From Tuwongella immobilis (GTDB lineage: Bacteria > Planctomycetota > Planctomycetia > Gemmatales > Gemmataceae), in NCBI RefSeq assembly GCF_901538355.1, contig NZ_LR593887.1:5928920-5992919 (forward strand): a stretch of 64,000 nucleotides of DNA, given 5' to 3'. The position numbers were made by a program, and so were the translations under genes. A model generated the notes under the pieces. It was not told the DNA's origin, searched no databases, and worked only from the letters and a program-made list of their open reading frames with translations. This document shows, one piece after another, positions 31,213 to 40,693 of this stretch (the first letter of the stretch is position 1; each line of letters opens with the position of its first letter).

Positions 31213-31674
31213 TTACTTGGTCAGATCGGTTTCCAGATCCGCCAGATCGACATCTTTTTCGTCCATGTCGTCGTGATCGTTGAGATTGCTCCAAGCATGA
31301 TCGGAACGGCTGGGTTCCCAATCTGCGTTGGTTTCCATTTCACGTTGGCATTGAATGCACATCGTGCTGTAGGGCAATGCTTTGAGTCGCAACAGGGGAA
31401 TCTTGCAACCGCATCCTTCGCATCGGCCGTAGCTGCCTTGCTTCAGTTGTCGCAGGGCATTTTCAATTTGGGCCAGTTCGTTGGATTCCATCTCGGCCAG
31501 TTGCGAAGCCAATTCTTCCGAACCACTATCGAAAGCGGCATCGGCACTATCGCCGGTTCCGTTCGCTTCATTCAGATGAAGGTCTTCGAGTTCCATCCCG
31601 AGTCGTTTGTGCAGTTCCGCCCGACGATTCAGGAGCATGCGTTCGAGCTGATTGAGCGCGTCTCGGCGTAACAT
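31213..31674 (-). CDS. DksA/TraR-family zinc-finger regulator
   Basis: 153 residues from ATG 31674, chosen because AAGGTGG lies just upstream; the frame is open further but without a site. The N-terminal part is a helical hairpin (MLRRDALNQLERMLLNRRAELHKRL, EELASQLAEMESNELAQIENALRQL). The C4 zinc finger reads CEGCGCKIP ... CIQCQ (CxxC, 17 residues, CxxC). The C-terminus is an unusually long acidic tail (NDHDDMDEKDVDLADLE). DksA proteins bind the RNA polymerase secondary channel and tune transcription. Whether this one acts with ppGpp cannot be seen from sequence. Confidence 0.9.
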   Translation of the reverse strand: MLRRDALNQLERMLLNRRAELHKRLGMELEDLHLNEANGTGDSADAAFDSGSEELASQLAEMESNELAQIENALRQLKQGSYGRCEGCGCKIPLLRLKALPYSTMCIQCQREMETNADWEPSRSDHAWSNLNDHDDMDEKDVDLADLETDLTK

Positions 31675-32166
31675 GGCATACCACCTTTCGTCCATCAGTC
31701 CGGATGTCGGATTCCCCGCTGGTGGCGAGGTGCGGCAAACCGGCGCGGGTGTTGCAGTGCAGCGTTGTGACACTCCAGGGAGGCCAGCCAAGGCAGTTCG
31801 GGGAGTGTGATTCGATTGGTTTGCGGGTGCGAATGGATGGCATTCACTCGTCGTCGTGTCGATTCACGAGTCGAGTTGTTCCAGGAACAATCGCGTTATG
31901 GAAGGTGAATGTGGGATGCGGTGGTGATCTCACCAGCCCGGCATCACACTCATTCCACCCCTAGTATACCCCGCGATTGCATCATCGGGATAACCGCCAT
32001 AACGGATTTTCTCAAAAAAGCTGCGGATTGTACCGATCGCACGGGCAACGGAAAGAGGAACCCGGAATTTTTTCCGACAATTCTCAGGTCGATAAGTCTT
32101 GATCCATCCACAGGTTACGCAGCTCTTGCCACCCCCTGTACCATTCGCTCGCATTTCGCAAGACGA
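31675..32166. other. Intergenic, nothing recognised
   Basis: About 490 bp between two minus-strand genes. No ORF with a ribosome-binding site or family features, no repeat, no RNA gene seen. Confidence 0.5.
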
Positions 32167-32553
32167 TTATCGCGGCGTGGAGATTTTTTTCGGATTTTCT
32201 GCCCCAACGCCGGATAACTCGCGGACAGTTGGTTCCGTGCCCGGCACCCCAAGTAGGATCACCCGAAGCAGTTGCGGCTGCAAATAGGTCCAATGCTCCA
32301 GATAATGCGTGCGCAGCACTTGGCGGGCGATTCGGTCCGGTGCCCCCAATTGCTGACGCACCCGCGATGCCGAATCCCCCACGCGAATCGCCGGCGCTCC
32401 CGCCTCCCCCTTCGGCGGCCCCGCCTCCCCCTTCGGCGCTCCCGCCTCCCCCTTCGGCGGCCCCGCCTCCACCATCGGCGGCGGGTCGGCAGCGTTCAGG
32501 CGATCGACCGTTCCAATCATTCCCAACATCAGCAGTGCGACAACCCGACGCAT
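32167..32553 (-). CDS. Small exported SmpA/BamE-like protein with Pro-Gly repeat
   Basis: 128 residues. Signal peptide MRRVVALLMLGMIGTVDRLNAA, then three and a half 7-residue repeats (AGPPKGE / AGAPKGE) encoded by 21 bp DNA repeats at about 32397-32470. From residue ~55 comes RVGDSASRVRQQLGAPDRIARQ...YLEHWTYL, the G.s...V...LG.P pattern of SmpA/OmlA (BamE-like) domains. Such domains are found in outer-membrane assembly factors, but short forms occur widely, so only exported SmpA-like is claimed. The repeat number may vary between strains. Confidence 0.7.
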   Translation of the reverse strand: MRRVVALLMLGMIGTVDRLNAADPPPMVEAGPPKGEAGAPKGEAGPPKGEAGAPAIRVGDSASRVRQQLGAPDRIARQVLRTHYLEHWTYLQPQLLRVILLGVPGTEPTVRELSGVGAENPKKISTPR

Positions 32554-32673
32554 GGTGATTGTCCTTGGCGTTGCCAGTTCGGTGGGTATCGGGCCGCTCC
32601 CCGATGGAATTCACCGGCCCATTTCACGGGGCGGCACACCCCATGCGATCATACCCGGCCCACCGCCCACTGG

Positions 32674-35600
32674 CTACACTTTCATCAGCACGGCCCCTTC
32701 CCCGTTTCGCAGCGTGATCGATGTGACCGTGCGCCCCAGGGTGCCATCCGCATTCAACACGCGATAGGTGCCGTTGAGTTGATGCGTGGTCGCTGTGTTG
32801 TTCCCGGTCGTTCCCGTTTGATTGCGGGTATACGACAACGGTTTGTATAACACCAGCGCGTTGTCGTACTCCCGACCGTAGACGCGATATTCCAACCGTT
32901 TGTTGCTGGGATCTTGCCCCTCGGCAAACCGCTCCCACTCCCCTTGCGGTTGCCCCACATCGACCGCCGCCGCCGGAATCCAATGCCGTTCCCACGAGGT
33001 ACTCGTTTCGTTGCCGCCGTTGTACATCAGCATCGTCGATTCGGGGTCGGCCAGCAAATAATAGTACGCCAATGCGGCCATCTGCGTGCGGGGATCGGTC
33101 GGATCGCCCCCCCGCGGATGCACATCGAGAATCGCATACCCGTTGCCGTTGGCCAGCTCCAAGCGACGCGCCACCTGGGCCGCCAAATCTTCGAACTGCG
33201 TGAAATTCGCCGCCAATGGCCGAATCGTGAACTCTTCCAGGTACGAAACCCCTTGCGTGACAATCGGATCCGCCGATGTCCCGCCCCCAGCCGTGTTCGC
33301 AATCACCCACTTATTGCTGCCCAGCGCAGACTGAATCTTGCCCAGCACTTTCGCATAATTCTCGGAATATCCATCCATCGATTCCGCATACGAATTCGAT
33401 TCGAACGAAATCTTGCCCAGCGAATTGTCTACAAACAGACCATCCGCCAACGGATTGGCCGCCAGATACCGCACGGCATAATCGACGGCCCAATCTTGAT
33501 AATGCTCATTATTCACATTGGCGGCATAGCGATGCTGCCCGTAAGCCGGGTAGAACAACCGACTTTCGTAAACAAACCGGGCATCCATCCCCGATTGCCG
33601 GCGGCTGTACTCGGCATCGTTCAGATAGCCGTCACCGTCCAGATCCGCCTTCGCGTCAAAGGCCGGCGTCACCCCCGAATCCCGGCCACCCGCCTTGACA
33701 TAATCCCGCCCCAGAATCGATTTCGCGCGGGGCGGAATCCCATCCGACAACGTGCGATACCGCACCTGATACAGATATTGCCCCTTGGCATCCTTCGAGG
33801 CGACCCAATCCTTGGGCGGATCGAACAGCACCTGCCCACTGCGAGACAAGCCACTGGTGGTATCCCGCAGCGTATTCAGCGGTGCCCACGCAATCGCGTT
33901 CCCCTGGGCATCCACCTGCGTGACATACTCCAACTGGGCCGACCAGCCATCCAATGCCCGCGATTGCAACTGAATGTTGATTTCGCGGAATTTTTCCAGA
34001 TAGCCAATCGTCATCGATTCGCCGAGATTCCCGAAACTGACCAGTTCCGAATTCTGGCGGGCATCGCGCGTGTAATCGGTCCAGGTCGAACCGCTGCCGA
34101 CGAGAATCGACCAGAATTGATCCACCGGCCGCGATGATGCACTGGCACCAAACCACGCCATCGGTTCCGTCGCATGGAAGAACGCCGCTTCCCGAGAAAT
34201 GCCATTCGCATCCGCGTAGGCATTCCAATCTGGCAGCATTTCCAGATACAGATTCGAGACATTGTGATAAATCACCGAATTGGTGTTGGGCGAAACGGAA
34301 TTCATCCACTGAATGAAGTCGCCGTTGGGAATCACCAAATCGACGCTATTTTGCAACAGGGCCGCTTCCAACTCCGTCATCGGCGTCCCGGAATAGGCCA
34401 GCTGCGCAATGCGAATATGGTTGTACTTTTGCGGAATCGGGCTGACTTGCACCGGCGAGGTCGGTGGCACCGTTGGCGGAGTCACCGGCGGCGTGACGGG
34501 CGGGGTCACCGGCGGCGTGACCGGAGGCGGCACCGAGACCGAATCGCGGAATCGCACCGCGACATCGTCATAGAACACTCGCCCCGCACCGCCCACACTG
34601 CGGTTCATGCCAACATAGCCATGGCTGGTGATGGTGGCATCGGTCGCTTGCAACGCCACACTGGGCAAGCGATTCCAGGTGCCATCGGAATCGAGATACG
34701 CACCAGTATCCATGCGAATGATACTCGCCCGCAGATTCGGGCCATCGGCTTCGATTTGCAGCCGCAACCAGCTATCGATGCGGCCGCTTTCCGCCTGAAG
34801 CGTCGCCAGCACCGTCGTTTCCCCGTTCACCACGCGCAGCAGTTGCACTTGCATTTCGCGCGTCACGCTCAGGGCGTAGTAAGTCGGTGTTTCGCCATTG
34901 AGATTCTGCCCCCGCACCAACAACTCTGCGGGAGAAGCCCCATCGACAAAGACCGTCGCGCCATATTCCACACTCGCGCCGTATTGATGATCCAACCACA
35001 TGCGGGCCGCGGTTGCCGCATTCCCCGCCGCCAACACGGAATTGAGCGTGCTCGTGGCATTCACCGCCGACACTTGGAACCCACCCTTATTGGTGTTGCC
35101 CCAATGCGACCAGCCATCCGGCACCGTCCCCCGTTGCGAATCATCAAAGCCAAATCGATCCACGGGCTGATTCGCTTCTGCCGCCGTCGATGTGACCACG
35201 AAATGATCAAAACTCACCGTCCCGGCATAACCACTGCCGCGACCCAACCCGACATGCCCCGCTCGACTCAGGGTGCCATCTTCGGCTTCCATCGCCCAGG
35301 TGGGTGTGGATTGCCACGACCCGGAACGATTGAGATACTTCGCCGTTTCGGGCTGATAAATCTGCACCCGCAGCGTGTCCCCATCCGCCGCCAATGTCAC
35401 TTGGGCCCACTGATGTTCTTGCCAGGATTCGGTTTGCAGCGTCTCAATCACGGTTCGCTGGCCATCGACCACCCGCATCAGCTCAATTTCCATGCCGCGA
35501 GTCACCGACACGGAATAATAGCTGGGCGTCTCGGTGCCGAGATTCTGCCCGCGTGCGAAAATCTCCGCCGGAATCAGCGAATCCAGATACACCATCGACG

Positions 35601-36534
35601 AGACTTGCACATCCGCCGGAACCGCCGAATCGTACCACGCTCGGGCCACGCCCCCGCTGGTGGCGGTCGATTCCAGCCCGGCCGCTCCCGAAAAGACCTG
35701 ACTGGCCCCCTGCTGCATCGTGGTTTCAAGCCCCGATGTATACGAAACCCAGGTCTCTGGTAGGGTTTGCCCCTCGGCGGTCGTCTCGAAACTCTCTTCG
35801 GCAAGCACGGCCATGGTGTCATCGGTCAGATCGCTGGTGGCTTCGAATTCGTCGAAGACAGCTTTCCCGGCCACGCCCGATGCCCGTGCCAAGCCGACCT
35901 GCCCGCCATCGGATAATGCCGTATCGCGGCCCAGAATCGCCGCCGTCGGTGCCCCCTGCCAACTGCCGTCATGGCTGAGATATTGCGCGGTATCCGTGCG
36001 GAAGACGCGCACACTCAACTGATCGCCCTGAGCCCGCAGCGACACTTGCACCCAGCCATCGGATTGCGGATTCGCCGTCTGCACCTGATCCAAGACGGTC
36101 ACTTTGCCATCCATCACCCGCAGCAATTGCAATTCCATGCCGGAGGTGATTTGCACCGCGTAATAACTGGGCGCGGTGGTCTCAAGATTTTGCCCCCGCA
36201 CGAACAGCGACGTGGGGACGGGATTGCTCAGATCGACCATCACGGAAGTCTGAACATCTGCCGAATACGAGGTATTCATCCAGATGCGGGCTTCGGTGGT
36301 GGCCAAGCCGGTACTCACCAGCCCGCTGCCATCATCAAACCCCGCATGGGGTTGCGTCGAAAAATCGGCTTGCTCGTCGTTGCTCCAACTGCTCCAACCC
36401 GTGGAGGGATTCTGACCCGCCGCCGAGGAATTCACCAAGCCATCCCCCAGCCAGCTATTGGCGGCAGGGACTTCTCGGGTCTCCAACGATTCGATTCCCA
36501 GGCGTGCTGGCCGGCTTTGTTTGCGTGCGAACAT
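32674..36534 (-). CDS. Large exported protein: three lectin-like repeats and a TIM-barrel glycosidase-like domain
   Basis: 1286 residues from ATG 36534 with GGAGGGG 8 bp upstream. The N-terminus is basic, then LGIESLETREVPA (~13-25). Three ~190-residue repeats follow, each with LFVRGQNL..T.PSYYAV..T.GMELQLLRV.DG..T and GHVGLGR.SG.AG..FD, resembling concanavalin/LamG-type modules. A PPVT linker (four units, ~685-705) leads to a C-terminal ~570-residue domain starting KYNHIRIAQLAYSG, with DLVIPNGDF, ADGLFVDNSLGK, KWVIANTAGGG and VSYLEEFTIRPL. This is like uncharacterised glycosyl-hydrolase TIM barrels in which such Asp/Glu residues sit at strand ends. An embedded DLDGDGYLNDAEY loop looks Ca-binding. 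Substrate is unknown; a secreted polysaccharide-acting enzyme is the best guess. Confidence 0.85.
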   Translation of the reverse strand: MFARKQSRPARLGIESLETREVPAANSWLGDGLVNSSAAGQNPSTGWSSWSNDEQADFSTQPHAGFDDGSGLVSTGLATTEARIWMNTSYSADVQTSVMVDLSNPVPTSLFVRGQNLETTAPSYYAVQITSGMELQLLRVMDGKVTVLDQVQTANPQSDGWVQVSLRAQGDQLSVRVFRTDTAQYLSHDGSWQGAPTAAILGRDTALSDGGQVGLARASGVAGKAVFDEFEATSDLTDDTMAVLAEESFETTAEGQTLPETWVSYTSGLETTMQQGASQVFSGAAGLESTATSGGVARAWYDSAVPADVQVSSMVYLDSLIPAEIFARGQNLGTETPSYYSVSVTRGMEIELMRVVDGQRTVIETLQTESWQEHQWAQVTLAADGDTLRVQIYQPETAKYLNRSGSWQSTPTWAMEAEDGTLSRAGHVGLGRGSGYAGTVSFDHFVVTSTAAEANQPVDRFGFDDSQRGTVPDGWSHWGNTNKGGFQVSAVNATSTLNSVLAAGNAATAARMWLDHQYGASVEYGATVFVDGASPAELLVRGQNLNGETPTYYALSVTREMQVQLLRVVNGETTVLATLQAESGRIDSWLRLQIEADGPNLRASIIRMDTGAYLDSDGTWNRLPSVALQATDATITSHGYVGMNRSVGGAGRVFYDDVAVRFRDSVSVPPPVTPPVTPPVTPPVTPPTVPPTSPVQVSPIPQKYNHIRIAQLAYSGTPMTELEAALLQNSVDLVIPNGDFIQWMNSVSPNTNSVIYHNVSNLYLEMLPDWNAYADANGISREAAFFHATEPMAWFGASASSRPVDQFWSILVGSGSTWTDYTRDARQNSELVSFGNLGESMTIGYLEKFREINIQLQSRALDGWSAQLEYVTQVDAQGNAIAWAPLNTLRDTTSGLSRSGQVLFDPPKDWVASKDAKGQYLYQVRYRTLSDGIPPRAKSILGRDYVKAGGRDSGVTPAFDAKADLDGDGYLNDAEYSRRQSGMDARFVYESRLFYPAYGQHRYAANVNNEHYQDWAVDYAVRYLAANPLADGLFVDNSLGKISFESNSYAESMDGYSENYAKVLGKIQSALGSNKWVIANTAGGGTSADPIVTQGVSYLEEFTIRPLAANFTQFEDLAAQVARRLELANGNGYAILDVHPRGGDPTDPRTQMAALAYYYLLADPESTMLMYNGGNETSTSWERHWIPAAAVDVGQPQGEWERFAEGQDPSNKRLEYRVYGREYDNALVLYKPLSYTRNQTGTTGNNTATTHQLNGTYRVLNADGTLGRTVTSITLRNGEGAVLMKV

Positions 36535-36787
36535 TCGTAGCCCCTCCAGGATCATTCCCGGCGAGGACTGATACGGTGCAACCACCATCATGTCAAGTTC
36601 GACCGTCTTTCCGGCCCGCAACACTCATTGCCCGCTCACGATTTCGGGGGCGATTCGCAGTCGCAGGCTTCGCCAAATTCGCATCGCTGCCCGGTTCGCC
36701 TCTGGTGCCGGCTGTCCCCGCTTGTTATCATCGGCCTGAATTGCCCATCTGAGGGGAACTGCTTCCCAGCATCTTCGGAGACGGAAC

Positions 36788-37339
36788 ATGCGCGCAACCA
36801 TTCGCTGGTTTTTGAGTTTGGGCGTAGGCACCGTGATTCTCGCCTGGGCCGCCCTCGCCGCCGAGCCGGAGCCGTTCAACGTCCTCATTCAACGCGAAAA
36901 GATCGAAGGCAAGCTCATCACCGGCAGCATTTCGGTCAACGGCGAGAAGATTGGCACCTGCTACGAAAATCTCGACAAGAAAATCCCCGCGGGCACCTTC
37001 CCCGGCAAAATTCGCACCACGTCGATGCGCAACCATGCTCAAGGACCAGGCGGCGTGATGGGCAACTCCGGCGACTTCTTGCTGGAAATCACCAACGTCG
37101 TTGAAGCCGATGGCCGCAAACGCACCGATATTCTGCTGCACCTGGGGAACAAGCCCGAACATTCGCTTGGCTGTGTGCTGCTCGGTCCGCCCAGCCGACG
37201 CGATCCGAAAACCAAACTCGCACTCCTGGATGAAGGCCACCCCCTTCGCGTGTTGCGCAAAAAATACTTCGGCAGCGAAACGCCCAAGGTGCCGGTCAAT
37301 CGTCCCATCACGGTGACGGTCAACGATCCACCAAAATAA
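36788..37339 (+). CDS. Exported DUF5675-like protein
   Basis: 183 residues from ATG 36788. Signal peptide up to about residue 25 (FLSLGVGTVILAWAALAAEP). The body has IPAGTFPGKIRTTS, GDFLLEITNVVEAD and ILLHLGNKPEHSLGCVLLG, the conserved set I associate with DUF5675, often found in phage-like or cell-wall contexts. Biochemical role not established. Divergent from the large exported gene at 32674-36534, so both promoters must lie in 36535-36787. Confidence 0.75.
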   Translation: MRATIRWFLSLGVGTVILAWAALAAEPEPFNVLIQREKIEGKLITGSISVNGEKIGTCYENLDKKIPAGTFPGKIRTTSMRNHAQGPGGVMGNSGDFLLEITNVVEADGRKRTDILLHLGNKPEHSLGCVLLGPPSRRDPKTKLALLDEGHPLRVLRKKYFGSETPKVPVNRPITVTVNDPPK

Positions 37340-37470
37340 TCGCATTTCGGTCATGCGATCGGGCACGCTCCGGTTTCAGGTGCATCGCCCGAATCGCGTG
37401 GCGTGATTGCGGACCACGAACTGCCGCATCAGTCGAATGACCGCCCGATGACGATCGCCGAAAGGGCACC

Positions 37471-38244
37471 ATGCACCCCGCCTTATCGCAACTGGATCAT
37501 CGCCCCTGGCCGCTCCCCGCAAAACCGTGGACTTGGCGGCAACGGTGGAGTCATCTGCTGTTTGCGCATTGGCCCGTTCCGGCGGCAGTCTTGCAGCCGT
37601 TGGTGCCGGAACCACTGGTGATTCAAGAGTTTGCGGGGACATCATGGGTGGGAATCGTCCCATTTGAAATGAGCGGCGTCACCCGCTGGCCATTTCCGCC
37701 CATGCCGGGACTGTCGGCATTTCCAGAATTGAATCTGCGCTTGTATGTCGAATATCACGGCAAACCCGGCGTCTGGTTCCTCAGCCTGGACGCCGCCAAT
37801 GCCATCGCGGTGTGGGCCGCCCGCACATTTTTCCATCTCCCGTATGTGCATGCCAAGATGAGCACGCAGCGCGAGGGGGAGTGGTTCCACTATCATTCGC
37901 AGCGGTATCGGATTGATCCTCCCTTGTCCCAGCCGGTGACCGTGACGGCCCGGTATCGCCCGATTGGGCCCGTTCGCCGAGCGCAACCGCATACCCTGGA
38001 ACACTTTCTGCTGGAACGCTACTGCTTATTTGCGCGATCGCCCCGAGGCCGCTGGTACTGTGGGGAGATCCACCACCACCCCTGGCCGGTGCAATCCGCC
38101 GAAGCCGAGTTGGACGCCGCCCAACTCGCCGCCGCTAGCGGAATCCAACTCGACGGCCCGCCCCCGCAGTTGCATTATTGCTCGGGTGTGGAGGTCGCCG
38201 TGTGGGACTTGCAGCGAATTACCGAAGCCCCATCCGGGCAATGA
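37471..38244 (+). CDS. DUF2071 (YqjF-like) protein
   Basis: 257 residues from ATG 37471, AAAGGG 6-11 bp before. Features of DUF2071: WRQRWSHLLFAHWPVP, LQPLVPEPL, TSWVGIVPFEMSGV, PFPPMPGLSAFPELNLRLYV, GVWFLSLDAAN and the C-terminal HTLEHFLLERYCLFA. No signal peptide; cytoplasmic. Function of the family is unknown. Convergent with the ABC-transporter gene at 38301. Confidence 0.85.
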   Translation: MHPALSQLDHRPWPLPAKPWTWRQRWSHLLFAHWPVPAAVLQPLVPEPLVIQEFAGTSWVGIVPFEMSGVTRWPFPPMPGLSAFPELNLRLYVEYHGKPGVWFLSLDAANAIAVWAARTFFHLPYVHAKMSTQREGEWFHYHSQRYRIDPPLSQPVTVTARYRPIGPVRRAQPHTLEHFLLERYCLFARSPRGRWYCGEIHHHPWPVQSAEAELDAAQLAAASGIQLDGPPPQLHYCSGVEVAVWDLQRITEAPSGQ

Positions 38245-38300
38245 CTTCCGATGGCATTCCGGAAGCAACCCCGATTCCGAATCGACTCCCCATTCGCCAG

Positions 38301-40688
38301 TCAATTGGCGACATCCTTCCGCCGGAGGAAATACGCCGCTGCCAGCATCAGCGCCAGCGTCTGCACCGCGAGGCCAAGACACGGCCACACCAGCGAATCA
38401 TCGTAATTCTGATAAAACGGAAACTGCGAGGGAAAACTCGTCTCCCCGGTTCGCACCGCACGATACGCCCAATAGACGGGCGATCCCAAAAACGGCAGCC
38501 AACTGAGCGGCTGCGTATCAATGGTGATGATTCCGCCGCCCAGAATGAATTGCGGAATCAGCAGATACGGCAAGAGCGCCGTCGCCTGATCGCTGGAGCC
38601 AACAAACGCCGACAGCGCCAACCCCATCGCCACCCCACAGGTGGACAGCAGCAGGAAAATGCCAATCATCTGATCGTATGGCAAATGATAGCCGGGATGC
38701 GGGACCGGGGTGCCGAGCGTCTGCTTGGCAATTTCCAAGAATCCGTACACACATCCGACCAATAGTACGGTTTGCAATCCGGATAGCAGCGTTTGCAGCA
38801 CAAACTTGCTGAGCAGATACGGCGGGATGGACAAATTCACCGCCCGTTCTCGACCATACACAGCCGACTCTTTGACAATTTCCTTCGCGGAATTGTTGCA
38901 GCCCAGCCAGAGCACACTAATGCACAAAATAAAGATGAGCGTGTAATTGTATCGTGGATCGACGACCACCTCGGTGGGCACCAGCGGCGTATCGCTGGCG
39001 AGGAGTTGTTCCAGCACTGTCCGCGTCGGGCTGGGGGCGAGCTGCTGCACGGCCATCGACGCCGCATCTCGTTCCAGGGTAATCAGTTGGCGCGGCACGA
39101 CCATCAGCCCTTCGAACGGCTTGCCGTAGAAGCCGAGCAGAAAGCATGCGGCAATCATGGGTGCCTGACAGAATGTCAGAATCAGACTGCGACGATCATG
39201 CCACAGCAATTCCATATAGCGGAGCAGCAACACGGGAAACTGCTGGAAGAACGGCAACCGCGGCAGCCGCATTTGTCGCAATCGGCGAATGTGCGGCGTG
39301 ATTCCCGATTCGTCTTTGGAGGAATGCTTAGCCGCCTCGGTTTTGGCTTTGAGTCGTTCGCGGGCTTGAGACAGCGACGCCATTTCGTTGGCAGTGAGTT
39401 CTTGCGTTTTGGATTGTCGGGCGGCGGTCAGTTCGGGCGTTGGCAGCGGAATGGGCATCCACGCCGAGCGCGTCAACTGCTCCACCTGCTCCGCGCCATC
39501 GGCATTGCGGATCAGCATGGGCAACGGCGAATTGATGCGGCGGACCACATACTGTTCGTGGTACGGACTTTGGCGAAACTCCGCTTGCCAGACTTCCGGC
39601 TCTTTCTCGTCCAGTCGATCGTAAATGGCACTGACTCGATTCACGCCGAAATAACCGGGCGCTTCGGATGGCGGGCCGATGTAGGCGATTCGCCCCCGCA
39701 CCAAAATCAGCACCAAATGACAAACATCCACATTTTCGATATTGTGGGTGATGCAGACCACGCTCCGCCCCTCGTCGGAGAGCTTGCGGAACAAGTGCAT
39801 CATTCGGGCTTCGGTGCCGGCGTCCAAGCCGCTGGTCGCCTCGTCGATATACAGCAGACTTGGCTCCGCGATCAGTTCGGCCCCCAGACTGACGCGCTTG
39901 ATTTGCCCGCCGGAAAGTTGCGACACCAGCGTTGCGCGATGCGGCTCCAATTCCATCTGGCGGATGACTTGATCCAATCGCTGATCGATCTCCGCTGGCG
40001 AGGTATCGCGGGGGAGTCGCAACAAGGCCGTGTAGTACAATGCCCGTTCGACCGTCAATTGCGTATGGATAATGTCCTTCTGCGGCACATACCCAATCGA
40101 TTGCGAGAGGCCGATGAGGTGGTCATAAAAATCTTCGCCGTTGGCCAGCACCGCTCCATTCGTGGGCTGCCGACGACCATTGAGACAGTCCATGAGCGTC
40201 GATTTGCCCGAACCGCTTGGCCCCAACAGACTAATGAACTCGCCCGGCTCCACGACCAAATTGATATCGGCCAGCAGCGTCTTGGGCTGACCGCTGGGCG
40301 TGCGAACGACTTTTTCCAGATTGCGGGCTTCGAGCCGAATACTCCGCGAACTATCGACCGAAATCAGCGAGTCGGCCACAATCGAAAACAGATACGGCCC
40401 AATGGCAATCTGATCGCCTTCCTTCAGGCGGAATTGCTCGCGAATGCGCACGCCATTGACGTAACTGCCGTTGACGCTGCCCAGATCGGTCAGCCAAAAT
40501 TCCCCATCATGGCGAGTCAGCACGGCATGATTGCGGGAAATGCTGGGGTGCGGCAGACAGACATCATCTTGCGGATCGCGGCCAATAATCAACCGATCTT
40601 TGTTGCCAAATAGCTCCTTCAAGGTGACTTGCCGCCGGGCGATCAGCGCGGTGCGTTGCGAACGATCGGTCAGGCGGAACAGATTCAT
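38301..40688 (-). CDS. FHA-domain ABC transporter (ATPase fused to permease)
   Basis: 795 residues from ATG 40688, GGAG 9 bp before; the GTG at 40697 overlaps the kinase stop and is less well placed. FHA domain (~20-100: IGRDPQDDVCLPHPSISRNHAVL, LGSVNGSYVNG), which reads phosphothreonine. The ATPase spans ~125-345 with Walker A GPSGSGKST, signature LSGGQIKRVSLG and Walker B LLYIDEATSGLD. After a charged linker a type-2 permease with about six membrane segments runs from ~510 to the end (LIFILCISVLWLGCNNSAKEI motif of G-type half-transporters). Substrate unknown. Its coupling to the upstream kinase suggests phosphorylation-dependent control. Confidence 0.93.
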   Translation of the reverse strand: MNLFRLTDRSQRTALIARRQVTLKELFGNKDRLIIGRDPQDDVCLPHPSISRNHAVLTRHDGEFWLTDLGSVNGSYVNGVRIREQFRLKEGDQIAIGPYLFSIVADSLISVDSSRSIRLEARNLEKVVRTPSGQPKTLLADINLVVEPGEFISLLGPSGSGKSTLMDCLNGRRQPTNGAVLANGEDFYDHLIGLSQSIGYVPQKDIIHTQLTVERALYYTALLRLPRDTSPAEIDQRLDQVIRQMELEPHRATLVSQLSGGQIKRVSLGAELIAEPSLLYIDEATSGLDAGTEARMMHLFRKLSDEGRSVVCITHNIENVDVCHLVLILVRGRIAYIGPPSEAPGYFGVNRVSAIYDRLDEKEPEVWQAEFRQSPYHEQYVVRRINSPLPMLIRNADGAEQVEQLTRSAWMPIPLPTPELTAARQSKTQELTANEMASLSQARERLKAKTEAAKHSSKDESGITPHIRRLRQMRLPRLPFFQQFPVLLLRYMELLWHDRRSLILTFCQAPMIAACFLLGFYGKPFEGLMVVPRQLITLERDAASMAVQQLAPSPTRTVLEQLLASDTPLVPTEVVVDPRYNYTLIFILCISVLWLGCNNSAKEIVKESAVYGRERAVNLSIPPYLLSKFVLQTLLSGLQTVLLVGCVYGFLEIAKQTLGTPVPHPGYHLPYDQMIGIFLLLSTCGVAMGLALSAFVGSSDQATALLPYLLIPQFILGGGIITIDTQPLSWLPFLGSPVYWAYRAVRTGETSFPSQFPFYQNYDDSLVWPCLGLAVQTLALMLAAAYFLRRKDVAN

Positions 40689-40693
40689 GAGCG

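Noticed and set aside
34174-35763. A 529-residue plus-strand frame, and others at 32914-34137, 38793-40613 and 41099-42490
   Set aside because: Antisense shadows of the exported, ABC-transporter and kinase genes, with the same Arg/His/Gln-rich composition and no motifs.
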